DNA of 33,948 nt from Clostridiales bacterium (GTDB lineage Bacteria > Bacillota > Clostridia > Lachnospirales > Lachnospiraceae): NCBI GenBank assembly GCA_012512855.1, contig JAAZDK010000033.1:1-33948 (forward strand). The letters are read 5' to 3'. The first letter of the stretch is position 1. Each line of letters starts with the position of its first letter. Below the pieces are notes generated by a model, which saw only the letters and a program-made list of their open reading frames with translations, was not told the origin of the DNA and searched no databases. The position numbers and the translations under genes are program-made. Shown here one piece after another: positions 24,600-33,170 of this stretch.

Positions 24600-26330
24600 A
24601 TGAAAGGAAGAATATACAAAATTGCAAGATCCGGTATGGCCGGAAGAAAAAAGGATACGCTGCTGCTGATGCTTGTTATTGCGATGAGCTTCTTTTTTAC
24701 AGCTCTGGCGATCACACTGCAGGGCAGCTTTCAAAAAACCAGGGATGCACAACGCCGTCAGCTATACGGGGTATGGCATGCTGCATATCTTGCAGCTGAC
24801 GATGATGTCCTAAGGCTCCTTGAGCAGGAGGATGCGATATCTGCCATAGGCAAAAGCTATATATTTAATACCGGTACCGATATGGGTGTTGTTGGTACAT
24901 ACAATCAACAGCTGCTGGAAATGGGCCGCTTTAACCTGATAGAGGGCAGCTTCCCTCAAAAGCCGGGTGAGATTGCGCTGGAAAGCTCAAAGCTGGCCAT
25001 GCTGGGTTTAGCAGAGCCAATTGGAGAAGAGATTTCCGTTGTCTATCAGTTTGTTCTGAAAAAAGCAAGCAATGAAGAAATGATAGCCTACAGGGAGAGG
25101 ATCATTAAGGAATATGAGGAGAAGCTCATGCAGGAGGGCAATCCTGATGATTTGGGCGAGCTTTTTGGGAGCGGGACCCCCTGGTATGACGGGATGTTGT
25201 CGGATTTGGTCAGGGATTACAAGCACAGGAAGATAGACTGGGAGTACCTGGACAACGGTGTGGTCTTAACCTTAAGCAATCTGTATCATATAAACTATTT
25301 CAGGGGTGAGACTCCGGGACCGGAAGAGATAAGAGAGAAGGGACTTATAGAGGAAAGCGTCCTCAGGGTAACCGTTCCATATAAGGTAAGCGGTGTAATA
25401 TCAGATTACAGTGAGCGCTGGGATGTAAGCTATTATCCGCTGGCAAATGCCTTCATAACGGAGGAAGCCGGCAGGGAGCTGGAAAAAATCATCAGGAACA
25501 CCGGCTTAACGGATAACTCCGGCTTTAAGATGGATGGCATGCTTAATCTCTTTTTATATTCAGACAGCCTTGGGGAGGATTTATATCAGGCACTGGCAGA
25601 AAAGCTTCTTACAAAAGAGGAATATGAGCAAGCAACCGGCTTTAATGATTATGGAGAGTTGTCAGGTGCCATATCCTCCAATAACATAAAATTCAGAAAG
25701 AACAACTTTGCATATCCATTGATGGAAGGCTCTACAGAGGCGACTCTGCTGATTGTGATTCTGGTAATAATCTTCATAGCTACGATTGTTTCGGTTTTCC
25801 AGATTTTTTTATCTCAGATAAAAAGACGGTCAAGAAAAATCGCATTGTTAAAATCCATTGGAGCCACCAATGGGCAGATCGTAAGCCTGATGGCATGGGA
25901 AGGAGCTTATCTTCTGTTAAGCTGTCTTCCTGCTGGCGCCTTGTCGGGAGCAGGTGTGGCTTATCTGGTTCTGCAGCTTATCAGGCTGCTTAAGGACTCT
26001 GAGGTGATTTATTTTCTGGATTTTCAGCTAGTGGGCTATGCTCTGGTAAATCTGCAGATTGCAAATGGCCTTATTAGCTCGCTTTTGTCCCTGATCATTG
26101 CCCATATTATTGTTATATTGGTTATGTTTTTGACACCCTTCGGACAGATACCGGATCCATCTTTTGGTGTCTTTGAATATATTATGGATGTGTTCAGAAG
26201 GCTGCAGCTTTATCCCTGGCTGATTCACCTTCTGATATGCATCCTGTTTACAGCGGTTACGGTATTTGCATACTATTTGACTTCAATTAAGCTGATTAAA
26301 AGCTCTCCCGTTGAAAATATGAGAGCATGA
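24600..26330 (+). CDS. FtsX/MacB-like ABC transporter permease
   Basis: A 576-residue membrane protein. One hydrophobic helix near the N-terminus (after RSGMAGRKKDT) precedes a large extracytoplasmic domain of about 330 residues. A cluster of three further helices follows, with the FtsX-family signature KIALLKSIGATNGQI on the first cytoplasmic loop and the usual tail SSPVENMRA. The start is taken at the ATG at 24600, which has AAGGTG just upstream; the earlier ATG at 24573 has no ribosome binding site. The next gene encodes the cognate ATPase. MacB-type pumps export peptides, lipids or antibiotics, often for defence against cell-envelope stress. Confidence 0.88.
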   Translation: MKGRIYKIARSGMAGRKKDTLLLMLVIAMSFFFTALAITLQGSFQKTRDAQRRQLYGVWHAAYLAADDDVLRLLEQEDAISAIGKSYIFNTGTDMGVVGTYNQQLLEMGRFNLIEGSFPQKPGEIALESSKLAMLGLAEPIGEEISVVYQFVLKKASNEEMIAYRERIIKEYEEKLMQEGNPDDLGELFGSGTPWYDGMLSDLVRDYKHRKIDWEYLDNGVVLTLSNLYHINYFRGETPGPEEIREKGLIEESVLRVTVPYKVSGVISDYSERWDVSYYPLANAFITEEAGRELEKIIRNTGLTDNSGFKMDGMLNLFLYSDSLGEDLYQALAEKLLTKEEYEQATGFNDYGELSGAISSNNIKFRKNNFAYPLMEGSTEATLLIVILVIIFIATIVSVFQIFLSQIKRRSRKIALLKSIGATNGQIVSLMAWEGAYLLLSCLPAGALSGAGVAYLVLQLIRLLKDSEVIYFLDFQLVGYALVNLQIANGLISSLLSLIIAHIIVILVMFLTPFGQIPDPSFGVFEYIMDVFRRLQLYPWLIHLLICILFTAVTVFAYYLTSIKLIKSSPVENMRA

Positions 26331-26415
26331 TATTTTGCTAACAGTTGAAATCACATATATGCCACACGGTCAGTTTGTGCAAGCTTATATGTATTTGACG
26401 GAAGAAAGGAGCGCA

Positions 26416-27096
26416 ATGATAATACTGAAAGCAGAAAATATCCAAAAGGCCTATGGAAAGAACGAGCTTAAGGTAGAGGCGCTAAAGCCCTCCAATCTGG
26501 AAATAGAGCAAGGGCTTTTCTACGCAATTATTGGATGTAGCGGTTCCGGTAAGTCGACCCTGCTGCATATATTGGGTGGGCTTGACAGGCCGACTGCAGG
26601 AAAGGTTTATCTGGAGGGAAAAAGCATTTTTGATATGGATAACCGTGAAATAGCCGCACTGCGCCGCAGACGCATTGGCTTTGTTTTTCAGAGCTTTAAT
26701 CTGCTGTCAGAGCATACGGTCAGGGAAAATATTCTGATGCCCCTGCTCCTGGACGGCAGAGACCCGGATCCGGAGCATTTTGACCGGGTTGTTAAAGAGT
26801 TGGGCATAAAGGACAAGCTGGAGTTCTTCCCTGATGAGCTTTCAGGCGGTGAGCGCCAAAGAGTTGCTATTGCCAGAGCGATGCTGCCAAAGCCTGCGAT
26901 AGTGCTTGCTGATGAGCCCACAGGTAATCTGGACCCGAAAACCGGTGATGAGGTTCTGGCGCTTATGAAGGATTCAGCCCATAAGTTTAGTCAGACAATC
27001 ATACTGGTAACACATGATATGGAAATAGCCAGTATGGCTGACAAAATAATAAAAATTGATAATGGGAATATAATATCGGTTACAGATACATTATAA
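26416..27096 (+). CDS. MacB/LolD-type ABC transporter ATP-binding protein
   Basis: A 226-residue ATPase, the usual length of this family. Walker A is GCSGSGKST, the Q-loop VFQSFNLL, the signature LSGGERQR, and Walker B IVLADEPTGNLDP, typical of MacB/LolD ATPases. The start is the ATG at 26416, just after AAAGGAG; the reading frame stays open back to 26335 but that part lacks family similarity. It works with the FtsX-like permease that ends about 85 bases upstream. No two-component system is adjacent. Confidence 0.92.
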   Translation: MIILKAENIQKAYGKNELKVEALKPSNLEIEQGLFYAIIGCSGSGKSTLLHILGGLDRPTAGKVYLEGKSIFDMDNREIAALRRRRIGFVFQSFNLLSEHTVRENILMPLLLDGRDPDPEHFDRVVKELGIKDKLEFFPDELSGGERQRVAIARAMLPKPAIVLADEPTGNLDPKTGDEVLALMKDSAHKFSQTIILVTHDMEIASMADKIIKIDNGNIISVTDTL

Positions 27097-27208
27097 AGTA
27101 TAGGAAAAACAGAGAAAATGACAGGAAGCAGCATTTGCTATAGTTAAAGCGTTGATTCAAGTGCAGGTATATATGTTCCATAGCAGCATCTAAAGGCATG
27201 AATTAGTC

Positions 27209-27237
27209 TTTACAAAATTAATAATAATTGCTATTAT
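27209..27237 (+). promoter_or_regulatory. Candidate sigma-A promoter of the flavodiiron gene
   Basis: TTTACA (27209-27214) and TATTAT (27232-27237) are separated by exactly 17 bases. Transcription would begin near 27244, inside the palindrome at 27239-27254. Confidence 0.6.
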
Positions 27238-27238
27238 T

Positions 27239-27254
27239 ATAATAAATTTATTAT
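27239..27254. promoter_or_regulatory. Palindromic operator candidate over the flavodiiron start site
   Basis: ATAATAAATTTATTAT is a perfect 16-base palindrome sitting on the predicted transcription start. Its AT-rich form recalls Fur/PerR-family boxes, and flavodiiron genes of clostridia are known PerR targets, but the match to the PerR consensus is only partial. Assignment to PerR is an inference. Confidence 0.4.
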
Positions 27255-27483
27255 GATAAAGAGCAGGTTGATTTAGTAGGCTTTCCTGTGAAAAAATGTG
27301 CGGCTGTTGGCTTTTGCAGCTGTTCTTTGTCTGCCTGTTTATGGAAAATGATTGCTGATGACAATCATATCGGTTATAATATTATTTAATTCAGAATAAA
27401 TTTTCTGACGGGTTTATGCCGGCACTGCGGCATAGGCAGGAGAAACATAATGATAAATCTGCAGTGTGGAAAGAAGGAGAGAT

Positions 27484-28692
27484 ATGCATAATATATACGA
27501 AATTTTACCTGATATATACTGGATAGGAGGCAGTGACAGAAGGCTGGAACGTTTTGAGAATATGTTTCCGCTGCCTAATGGGGTTGCTTACAATTCATAT
27601 ATTATAATAGATGAAAAAACCGCTATTCTGGATACGGTAGATTCTTCGATAAGCGCCCTATACCAAAGCAATATAGAGCATGCCCTGGGCGGTAGAAAGC
27701 TTGATTTTCTTGTGATAAATCATATGGAGCCAGATCATTGTGCAAATATCGAAGAAATAGTACGTCGTCATCCGGAGGTAAAAATCGTAGGCAACCAGAA
27801 AACCTTCCAGTTTATCAAACAGTACTACAGTTTGGATATGTCCTCCCATTATTATGAGGTCAAGGAAGGTGATGAACTATCGCTGGGAAAGCACAAGCTG
27901 AGGTTTTATACAGCTCCGATGGTCCATTGGCCTGAGGTTATGTTTGTCTATGAGCTTACTGAAGGAATCCTCTTTGCAGCAGATGCCTTCGGCTCCTTCG
28001 GAGCTTTGGCAGGCAATATTTTCGCAGATGAAGTGGACTATGACAGCTCTTTCCTGGATGAGGCCAGACGTTATTACACCAATATAGTAGGCCGTTATGG
28101 GGCGCAGGTTCAGGCAGCCTTTAAAAAGCTTGCCGGCCTTAAGATTAATATGATTTGCTCCCTGCACGGCCATATTTGGCGGGGCGATAATATATCTTAT
28201 ATTATGGATAAATATGATCACTGGAGCCGCTACGAGCCGGAGAAAAAGGGTGTTGTTATGGCATATGCCTCTATGTATGGCAATACCGAAAATGTTGTTA
28301 ACTGTCTGGCTCTAAAGCTGGCCCAGCGCGGTGTTAAGGACATGAGGATCTATGATGTGTCAAAAACCCATCCGTCCTATATAATTGCTGATGTTTTCAA
28401 GTACAGCAATGTTGTGTTTGCATCACCAACTTATAATATGCACCTGTATTTTCCGATGGACTCCCTGCTGCGGGAGTTGGCTGTTCTCGGCATCAGAAAC
28501 CGCAAGGTATCCCTGATAGGCAACCATACCTGGGCTTCTGCAGCAATCAAGTCAATGACTGAAATTGTTAAAACCATGAAGGATATTGAAATTGTGGGCA
28601 ATCCACTGGATATAACCTCATCCCTGAAGCCTGAGCAGGAAGCTGAGCTGGATGCGCTGGCTGACGCGATAAGTAGATCAATTCTTAACTGA
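27484..28692 (+). CDS. Flavodiiron protein (FprA family oxygen/NO reductase)
   Basis: A 402-residue cytoplasmic enzyme reducing oxygen to water or nitric oxide to nitrous oxide, protecting anaerobes. The N-terminal beta-lactamase-like domain has all di-iron ligands: His80, Glu82 and Asp84 in HMEPDH, His148, Asp167 and His228. Residues about 255-400 form a flavodoxin domain, with the FMN loop SMYGNTENV. There is no rubredoxin or flavin-reductase extension, so it is a class A enzyme that needs an external electron donor not found in the window. The start is the ATG at 27484 after AAGGAGA; a GTG at 27466 in the same frame is less likely. Confidence 0.93.
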   Translation: MHNIYEILPDIYWIGGSDRRLERFENMFPLPNGVAYNSYIIIDEKTAILDTVDSSISALYQSNIEHALGGRKLDFLVINHMEPDHCANIEEIVRRHPEVKIVGNQKTFQFIKQYYSLDMSSHYYEVKEGDELSLGKHKLRFYTAPMVHWPEVMFVYELTEGILFAADAFGSFGALAGNIFADEVDYDSSFLDEARRYYTNIVGRYGAQVQAAFKKLAGLKINMICSLHGHIWRGDNISYIMDKYDHWSRYEPEKKGVVMAYASMYGNTENVVNCLALKLAQRGVKDMRIYDVSKTHPSYIIADVFKYSNVVFASPTYNMHLYFPMDSLLRELAVLGIRNRKVSLIGNHTWASAAIKSMTEIVKTMKDIEIVGNPLDITSSLKPEQEAELDALADAISRSILN

Positions 28693-28741
28693 ATATTTGC
28701 TATGTTTAGCATAAATTTTAAAGTATAAGTGCTGTATGGTA

Positions 28742-28774
28742 GCCGGCGTATGGTTTAAGAGATCATACGCCGGC
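28742..28774. terminator. Perfect bidirectional hairpin between fprA and the rloB remnant
   Basis: GCCGGCGTATG (28742-28752) pairs perfectly with CATACGCCGGC (28764-28774) over 11 bases with an 11-base loop. It lies between two convergent genes and can end both transcripts, though neither side has a long T-run. Confidence 0.7.
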
Positions 28775-28780
28775 ATATGT

Positions 28781-29461
28781 TTACTCGTCCAGATATCTTT
28801 TAAGCTCTTCCACTAAAATATGCATAGTAGTACCAGGATCATATTCGGAAGGCCTCTTTATGTTAATGCCAAAATCAGACATTCTTCGTTTTGCATTTTT
28901 TATGGCTGTATTTACACCATCGATAGAATTCAGCAAATAGTATATGTTAGGATTATTCTTTTCGTACCTTTCTCCCAAGCCATTATTCTTATATAGTGAA
29001 TCTAATTTTTCCATCCATTGATTACGATGTAATGAAGACGTACTATAATGAAAATGAAGATAAATCCAATATTCAAAGCATTGGTTATTCCAGGCTATTT
29101 TATATCCTTTTTTAATTCCCTCTTGTATCGCTTGGTCAAAGTCTTCATTATCATCCTTATCAAAAACAACCCAAATATTTTGATATCATATTTTTGCATC
29201 CTTTACTATTTCACTAGTCTTTTCAAGAAGCTTACAGGTAGAACATCCTTCTCCTTTTATGTCTATTGTTGGAATCTCAACTAGATTAAAAATACCTCCC
29301 ATTTTATCTTGTATAAGTTTAACTAAACCTTTTAAATATAAAGGTTCCGTTTTTTACCCTCTGTTACGATAAGATAGGAATTTGCTTTAGGCTGTTTATA
29401 TTCATAACTTCGTTTTTTTCTTTCTTCTCTTCTTTTTTTTAAAAATATCATCATGTCCCAA
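28781..29461 (-). pseudogene. rloB: Broken RloB-like (AbiLii-type) defence protein gene
   Basis: Reading the minus strand across frames gives a near-complete RloB-like protein: a basic N-terminus (KKRREERKKRSYEYK), the Toprim-like start LIVTEG, then KTEPLYLKGLVKL, VVFDKDDNEDFDQA, and NNQCFEYWIYLHF, ending EELKRYLDE. Three lesions break it. An extra base is probable in the A8 tract (plus T-run 29433-29440), if translation starts at the TTG touching the preceding stop. A base is missing at the A6 tract (plus T-run 29350-29355). An in-frame TGA lies at 29186-29188. Only the last 77 residues remain as an uninterrupted ATG-initiated frame. RloB-type proteins pair with AAA ATPases in abortive-infection systems such as AbiL. 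The gene looks dead, or is affected by sequencing errors in homopolymers. Confidence 0.82.
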
Positions 29462-30199
29462 TTATTTACCTTCTTTCATTTTATAATCCTTTAGAAGCGG
29501 AATTCCTCCATATACTCCCGCCAAATAGTCTTTTTCAAATGAAGCATCTGCTCTGATTTTAAAGTCTGATAAAGCAAACAATTGTGAACGGCCGGCCTTA
29601 TCTTTTTCAACAAACCAAATTTGATCCCGTCGGAAAAATTTTTTATCGAGTAAAGTAGTATCATGAGTAGTATATATTAATTGAGCTTTTGAATTTTTGT
29701 CATAAAATAAATCAATTATAAATTTTAGCAACAGAGGATGTAATTTTATATTTAGTTCATCCACAAACATTATTCTATCGTTTAAAATTGATGCTCTTGC
29801 GTAAATAAAAATAGCAATGCTTTTTAATGTCCCTTCTGATTCGCCATACAAGCTAATATAATAAGGATTTCCATTTTCATCACAATGTGTTGTCCAAAAA
29901 GATATTTCATTATTATTTTCCTCGTATACTATATCTTTGATTCCCACATCGATTGCGTATAGAAAATTTAATAAGTCTTCCTTATAATTATCAATTATAT
30001 TGGGTAGAAACTTTTCGATAATGGTTGGATTTTCAAATGAATCAGTTTTTGCTACCAACATATCCATTATTATGCATTGATAAAGACTTGTAAATATATC
30101 TGTTCTTAGTTTAAGTCTACTAAAGAATGACAGTGCCAGAGTCTCAGAAGGAATTTGCTCCTTGTAATTGTCACATATTCTTTTTACAGAAGGTCCAAG
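29462..30199 (-). pseudogene. 5'-truncated AAA ATPase (RloA/AbiLi-type) next to feoB
   Basis: An open frame of about 245 residues runs from the feoB stop to 29462 and encodes the C-terminal half of an AAA-type ATPase. The signature-like GESEGTLKSIAI, Walker B IMFVDELNIKLHP and TTHDTTLLD motifs are present. The N-terminal Walker A half is missing. The frame starts directly after the feoB stop without a ribosome binding site, and only an internal ATG at 30067 is available. It is followed immediately by the rloB remnant, matching the ATPase-RloB order of AbiL-like phage-defence pairs. The clean loss at the feoB stop suggests a deletion that removed the front of the operon. A functional ATPase is not expected. 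Confidence 0.8.
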
Positions 30200-32359
30200 T
30201 TAATCCAGCATCCTTGCAAAGCTGGCAACCAGAAAACAGATAACTATACCTGCTAATGTTGGAATGATAAAGGCCAGCCCGGTCCATTTCCAGCTGCCGC
30301 TTTCTTTTTTTATGGTAAGGCAGCTGGTGGAGCATGGCCAGTGCATCAGGCAAAATAGCATCATGCAAATGGCTGTAAGCCAACTCCAGCCATTGTCAAG
30401 CAGCAGCTCCTTTAGCTGACTTAGGCTGTCAAGCTCCAATAGACTTCCTGTGGCCATATAGCTCATAATAATTATCGGTACAACTATTTCATTGGCCGGA
30501 AAACCAAGGATGAAGGCCATTAAAATGTAGCCGTCCAGACCTATGAGTCTGGCAAAGGGATCTAAGAATCCGGCGCAATGGGACAGGAGGCTGGAGCCTG
30601 CAATATTAATATTGGCCATAATCCAGATAATAATGCCTGCAGGTGCCGCCACCATAACCGCCCGCCCAAGAACAAACAGGGTTCTGTCAAATATGGATCT
30701 GACTATTATTTTTCCAATCTGAGGCCGTCGATAAGGTGGAAGCTCAAGGGTAAAGGATGACGGCAGTCCCTTAAGTATGGTTTTTGATAAAAATCTGGAG
30801 GTCAATAAAGTCATAATTACTCCCAGAACAATTACACCAGTCAGGATAATGGTGGATAAAACACTTTGCATCGGTCCGGCAGCCATTCCGACAAAAAACA
30901 TGCTGATTATAGCTATTAGTGTAGGAAAGCGGCCGTTGCAAGGTACAAAATTATTAGTAAGAATAGCTATAAGCCTTTCTCTGGGAGAATCTATAATCCT
31001 GCAGCCTATGATACCGGCGGCATTGCAACCAAATCCCATACACATTGTAAGGCTCTGTTTTCCGTGGGCGCAAGCTTTTTTGAAGTAATTATCCAGGTTA
31101 AAGGCCACTCTGGGCAGATAACCCAGATCCTCCAGCAGGGTAAATAGGGGAAAGAAGATAGCCATAGGAGGCAGCATTACAGACACCACCCAGGCCAGAG
31201 TGCGATAGCAGCCAAGTACAAGCAGGCCGTGGAGCCAGTCGGGAGCACCTGCCCATGTAAAAAGCAATGTCAGCTTTTCTTCAAGGCTGAACAGGAGATT
31301 GGCCAGCAGGGAGGAGGGGTAATTGGCACCGGTTATGGTAATCCAGAAAATTAAGCCCAGAAGAGCTATCATAATTGGTATGCCAAAGATTCGGGATGTG
31401 AGGATCTTGTCAATTTTACGGTCTGTGCTGTTATAGTGCTGGTTTAAATAAAATATGGTTTTTTTGCTTATTTCCTCTGCTTTTTTTATAATGCAGGATA
31501 CTATCATATCCCTTAGGGAGTTGGTTTCTATACCTGTCTCATCAAGAATCTGGCGGGCTTTGGCCAGATTATCCCTGATATTGTCATCGTTTAAGAGATC
31601 AAGATTAAGATATTTTCTCATGGATTCCAGCAGGCTAATGTCGCCTTCAATGAGCCTGAGGGCAAGCCAGCGGCTGTTAAGCCTGCCGGCCAATATCTTC
31701 TTTACAGCCGGCTCCAGAACGGCTATTGCTTCCTCGACAGCTTCGCCGTAGTTTATCTGCAGGCAGGCAGCAGCAGACTCTTGCAAGGAGCTTGCATTCC
31801 TGAATGCAAGCTCATACACGGCATCCATCAAATTATCCAGACCCTTGCCGCTTCTTGCGCTTGTTCCTATAACAGGCACACCAAGCTCTCTGGACAGCCC
31901 CTCCAGATCAATGCTTATTTTCTTCCTTCTCGCTTCATCCATGAGGTTTACGCAAACCACAACATTAGGGCTTATTTCAAGTGTTTGAAGCACCAGATTT
32001 AGATTTCTTTCCAGGCAGGTTGCATCTGCAACAACAACACAGGCATCCGCTTCACCAAAGCAAATGAAATCACGGGCGATTTCCTCTTCAACAGAGTTGG
32101 CCATAAGCGAATAGGTGCCAGGTATATCAACCAATATAAAGCTTCTGTCCTTGTGCCTGTATTTGCCCTGTGCACTGGCAACCGTTTTTCCGGGCCAGTT
32201 GCCTGTATGCTGGTTTAAGCCCGTCAGGGCATTGAATACCGTACTTTTTCCTACGTTGGGATTACCGGCAAGGGCAATGATTTTTTCATCACTACTGTGT
32301 TCTATAACCAGATCATTAGTCAATACACTTGCTCCTGTAGACTGGCTTGTTAAGCCCAT
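30200..32359 (-). CDS. feoB: Ferrous iron transporter FeoB
   Basis: A 719-residue inner-membrane transporter for Fe(II). The N-terminal G domain has G1 GNPNVGKST (32-40), G3 LVDIPG, G4 NLMDE and G5 TSARSGKG. A helical spacer follows, then about eight to ten membrane segments from near residue 320, with the Gate-domain motifs GFGCNAAGI and NNFVPCNGRFP. The length is normal. AAGGAG lies ten bases before the ATG. It stands about 300 bases after feoA on the same strand and may have its own promoter. Its stop codon touches the broken AAA-ATPase frame. Confidence 0.96.
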   Translation of the reverse strand: MGLTSQSTGASVLTNDLVIEHSSDEKIIALAGNPNVGKSTVFNALTGLNQHTGNWPGKTVASAQGKYRHKDRSFILVDIPGTYSLMANSVEEEIARDFICFGEADACVVVADATCLERNLNLVLQTLEISPNVVVCVNLMDEARRKKISIDLEGLSRELGVPVIGTSARSGKGLDNLMDAVYELAFRNASSLQESAAACLQINYGEAVEEAIAVLEPAVKKILAGRLNSRWLALRLIEGDISLLESMRKYLNLDLLNDDNIRDNLAKARQILDETGIETNSLRDMIVSCIIKKAEEISKKTIFYLNQHYNSTDRKIDKILTSRIFGIPIMIALLGLIFWITITGANYPSSLLANLLFSLEEKLTLLFTWAGAPDWLHGLLVLGCYRTLAWVVSVMLPPMAIFFPLFTLLEDLGYLPRVAFNLDNYFKKACAHGKQSLTMCMGFGCNAAGIIGCRIIDSPRERLIAILTNNFVPCNGRFPTLIAIISMFFVGMAAGPMQSVLSTIILTGVIVLGVIMTLLTSRFLSKTILKGLPSSFTLELPPYRRPQIGKIIVRSIFDRTLFVLGRAVMVAAPAGIIIWIMANINIAGSSLLSHCAGFLDPFARLIGLDGYILMAFILGFPANEIVVPIIIMSYMATGSLLELDSLSQLKELLLDNGWSWLTAICMMLFCLMHWPCSTSCLTIKKESGSWKWTGLAFIIPTLAGIVICFLVASFARMLD

Positions 32360-32655
32360 AATATGTTCACTCCTTATGAAATACTGGTTATGTAGTTTGA
32401 TTTTCAGGGCTGAACATACTGCTGTCTATGATGCCGCCCTGCTTTTTATGAATGAAGCCTGATGCGGCATAAAGGACGGGATAAGACATATGTATTCGTG
32501 TAATGGTGAGATTCAAGAAAGATATTTGTCTTCTGCATGAGTGGGTCAGCTGTTAAACCCACTCATGCATCATTTATACCTGCTCTCATAAAGGCTTATT
32601 TCTGCAGGGGTATTTCCGAGCATCTAATGAGAATAGAAATTTAAGAAAATTAATT
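32360..32655 (-). other. feoA-feoB spacer with a long perfect hairpin
   Basis: Nearly 300 bases separate feoA from feoB, much longer than usual for this pair. A perfect 13-base inverted repeat (TGCATGAGTGGGT at 32534-32546 with ACCCACTCATGCA at 32557-32569, ten-base loop) lies about 85 bases after the feoA stop. A second inverted repeat (ATGCCGC with GCGGCAT, about 32431-32470) lies nearer feoB. The first may terminate or attenuate the feoA transcript, making feoB expression lower or separately controlled. Confidence 0.55.
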
Positions 32656-32895
32656 TTATAGAGCCTCAACTAAAATTTTTGATGACTCCTCGGAACGAAG
32701 GGCAATAACAGCCCCCCTTATGGCGTAGGCAACAGGCTCGCCTGAAGGGCTACGTTGCAGGGCCTCTATTACGGTATCAGTTATCAGTCCCAGATCCAGC
32801 ATCCGTCTTCTGATCGGGCCGTCAGATTTTAACTCCTTTACTCTGGCCTTTTTGCCTATAGGCAGGCAATTAAGCGGTATCAGCTTATTCTCCAT
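32656..32895 (-). CDS. feoA: FeoA, small accessory protein of ferrous iron transport
   Basis: A 79-residue SH3-like cytoplasmic protein that assists FeoB. Family motifs are present: LNCLPIGKKARVKEL, then RRRMLDLGLITDTVIE, then GEPVAYAIRGAVIALR. Length is typical. GGAG lies about nine bases before the ATG. It is divergent from the DtxR-family gene and reads toward feoB. Confidence 0.93.
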   Translation of the reverse strand: MENKLIPLNCLPIGKKARVKELKSDGPIRRRMLDLGLITDTVIEALQRSPSGEPVAYAIRGAVIALRSEESSKILVEAL

Positions 32896-33170
32896 ATATC
32901 AATCTCCATTTCATCTGATATGATTTATATTTGAATAATTTCATATTTAGGGAGCTTAAAAGTTAGCAGCGGGTAAAAAATTTACCATACTCTAACATAT
33001 GAAATATAAATCCTTTTGTTACAGCATATATTAAAATAATTGAAGGATTTATTAAATGAAATATTTATTCTGTTGTTTGCATTAATAATCAAACGGAGCT
33101 AATGGAAACAAGAGGAACTAGCGGCTTGCTGTCCGGGCTTGATATAGAGCAGAGGGAATGGGGGTTTAAT
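32896..33170. promoter_or_regulatory. Divergent feoA / dtxR control region with nested inverted repeats
   Basis: GATTTATATTT (32922-32932) is repeated in exact inverse at 33002-33012. Inside that, TTTCATATTTAG (32939-32950) is nearly the inverse of CTAACATATGAAA (32992-33004). At the centre GGTAAA-AAA-TTTACC (32972-32986) forms a short palindrome. The symmetry between two divergent genes, one encoding a metal-responsive repressor, suggests operators for that protein. None matches the classical DtxR box well. Confidence 0.5.

Larger units (their letters stand above)
27097..27483. other. Intergenic region and leader of the flavodiiron gene
   Basis: Nearly 390 bases without a gene. It contains a strong promoter and overlapping palindrome (27209-27254, listed separately) and a leader of about 230 bases. 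The leader includes a short G+C hairpin, GCCG with CGGC around 27419-27431. No known riboswitch consensus was recognised. No terminator is obvious after the ABC gene. Confidence 0.4.
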
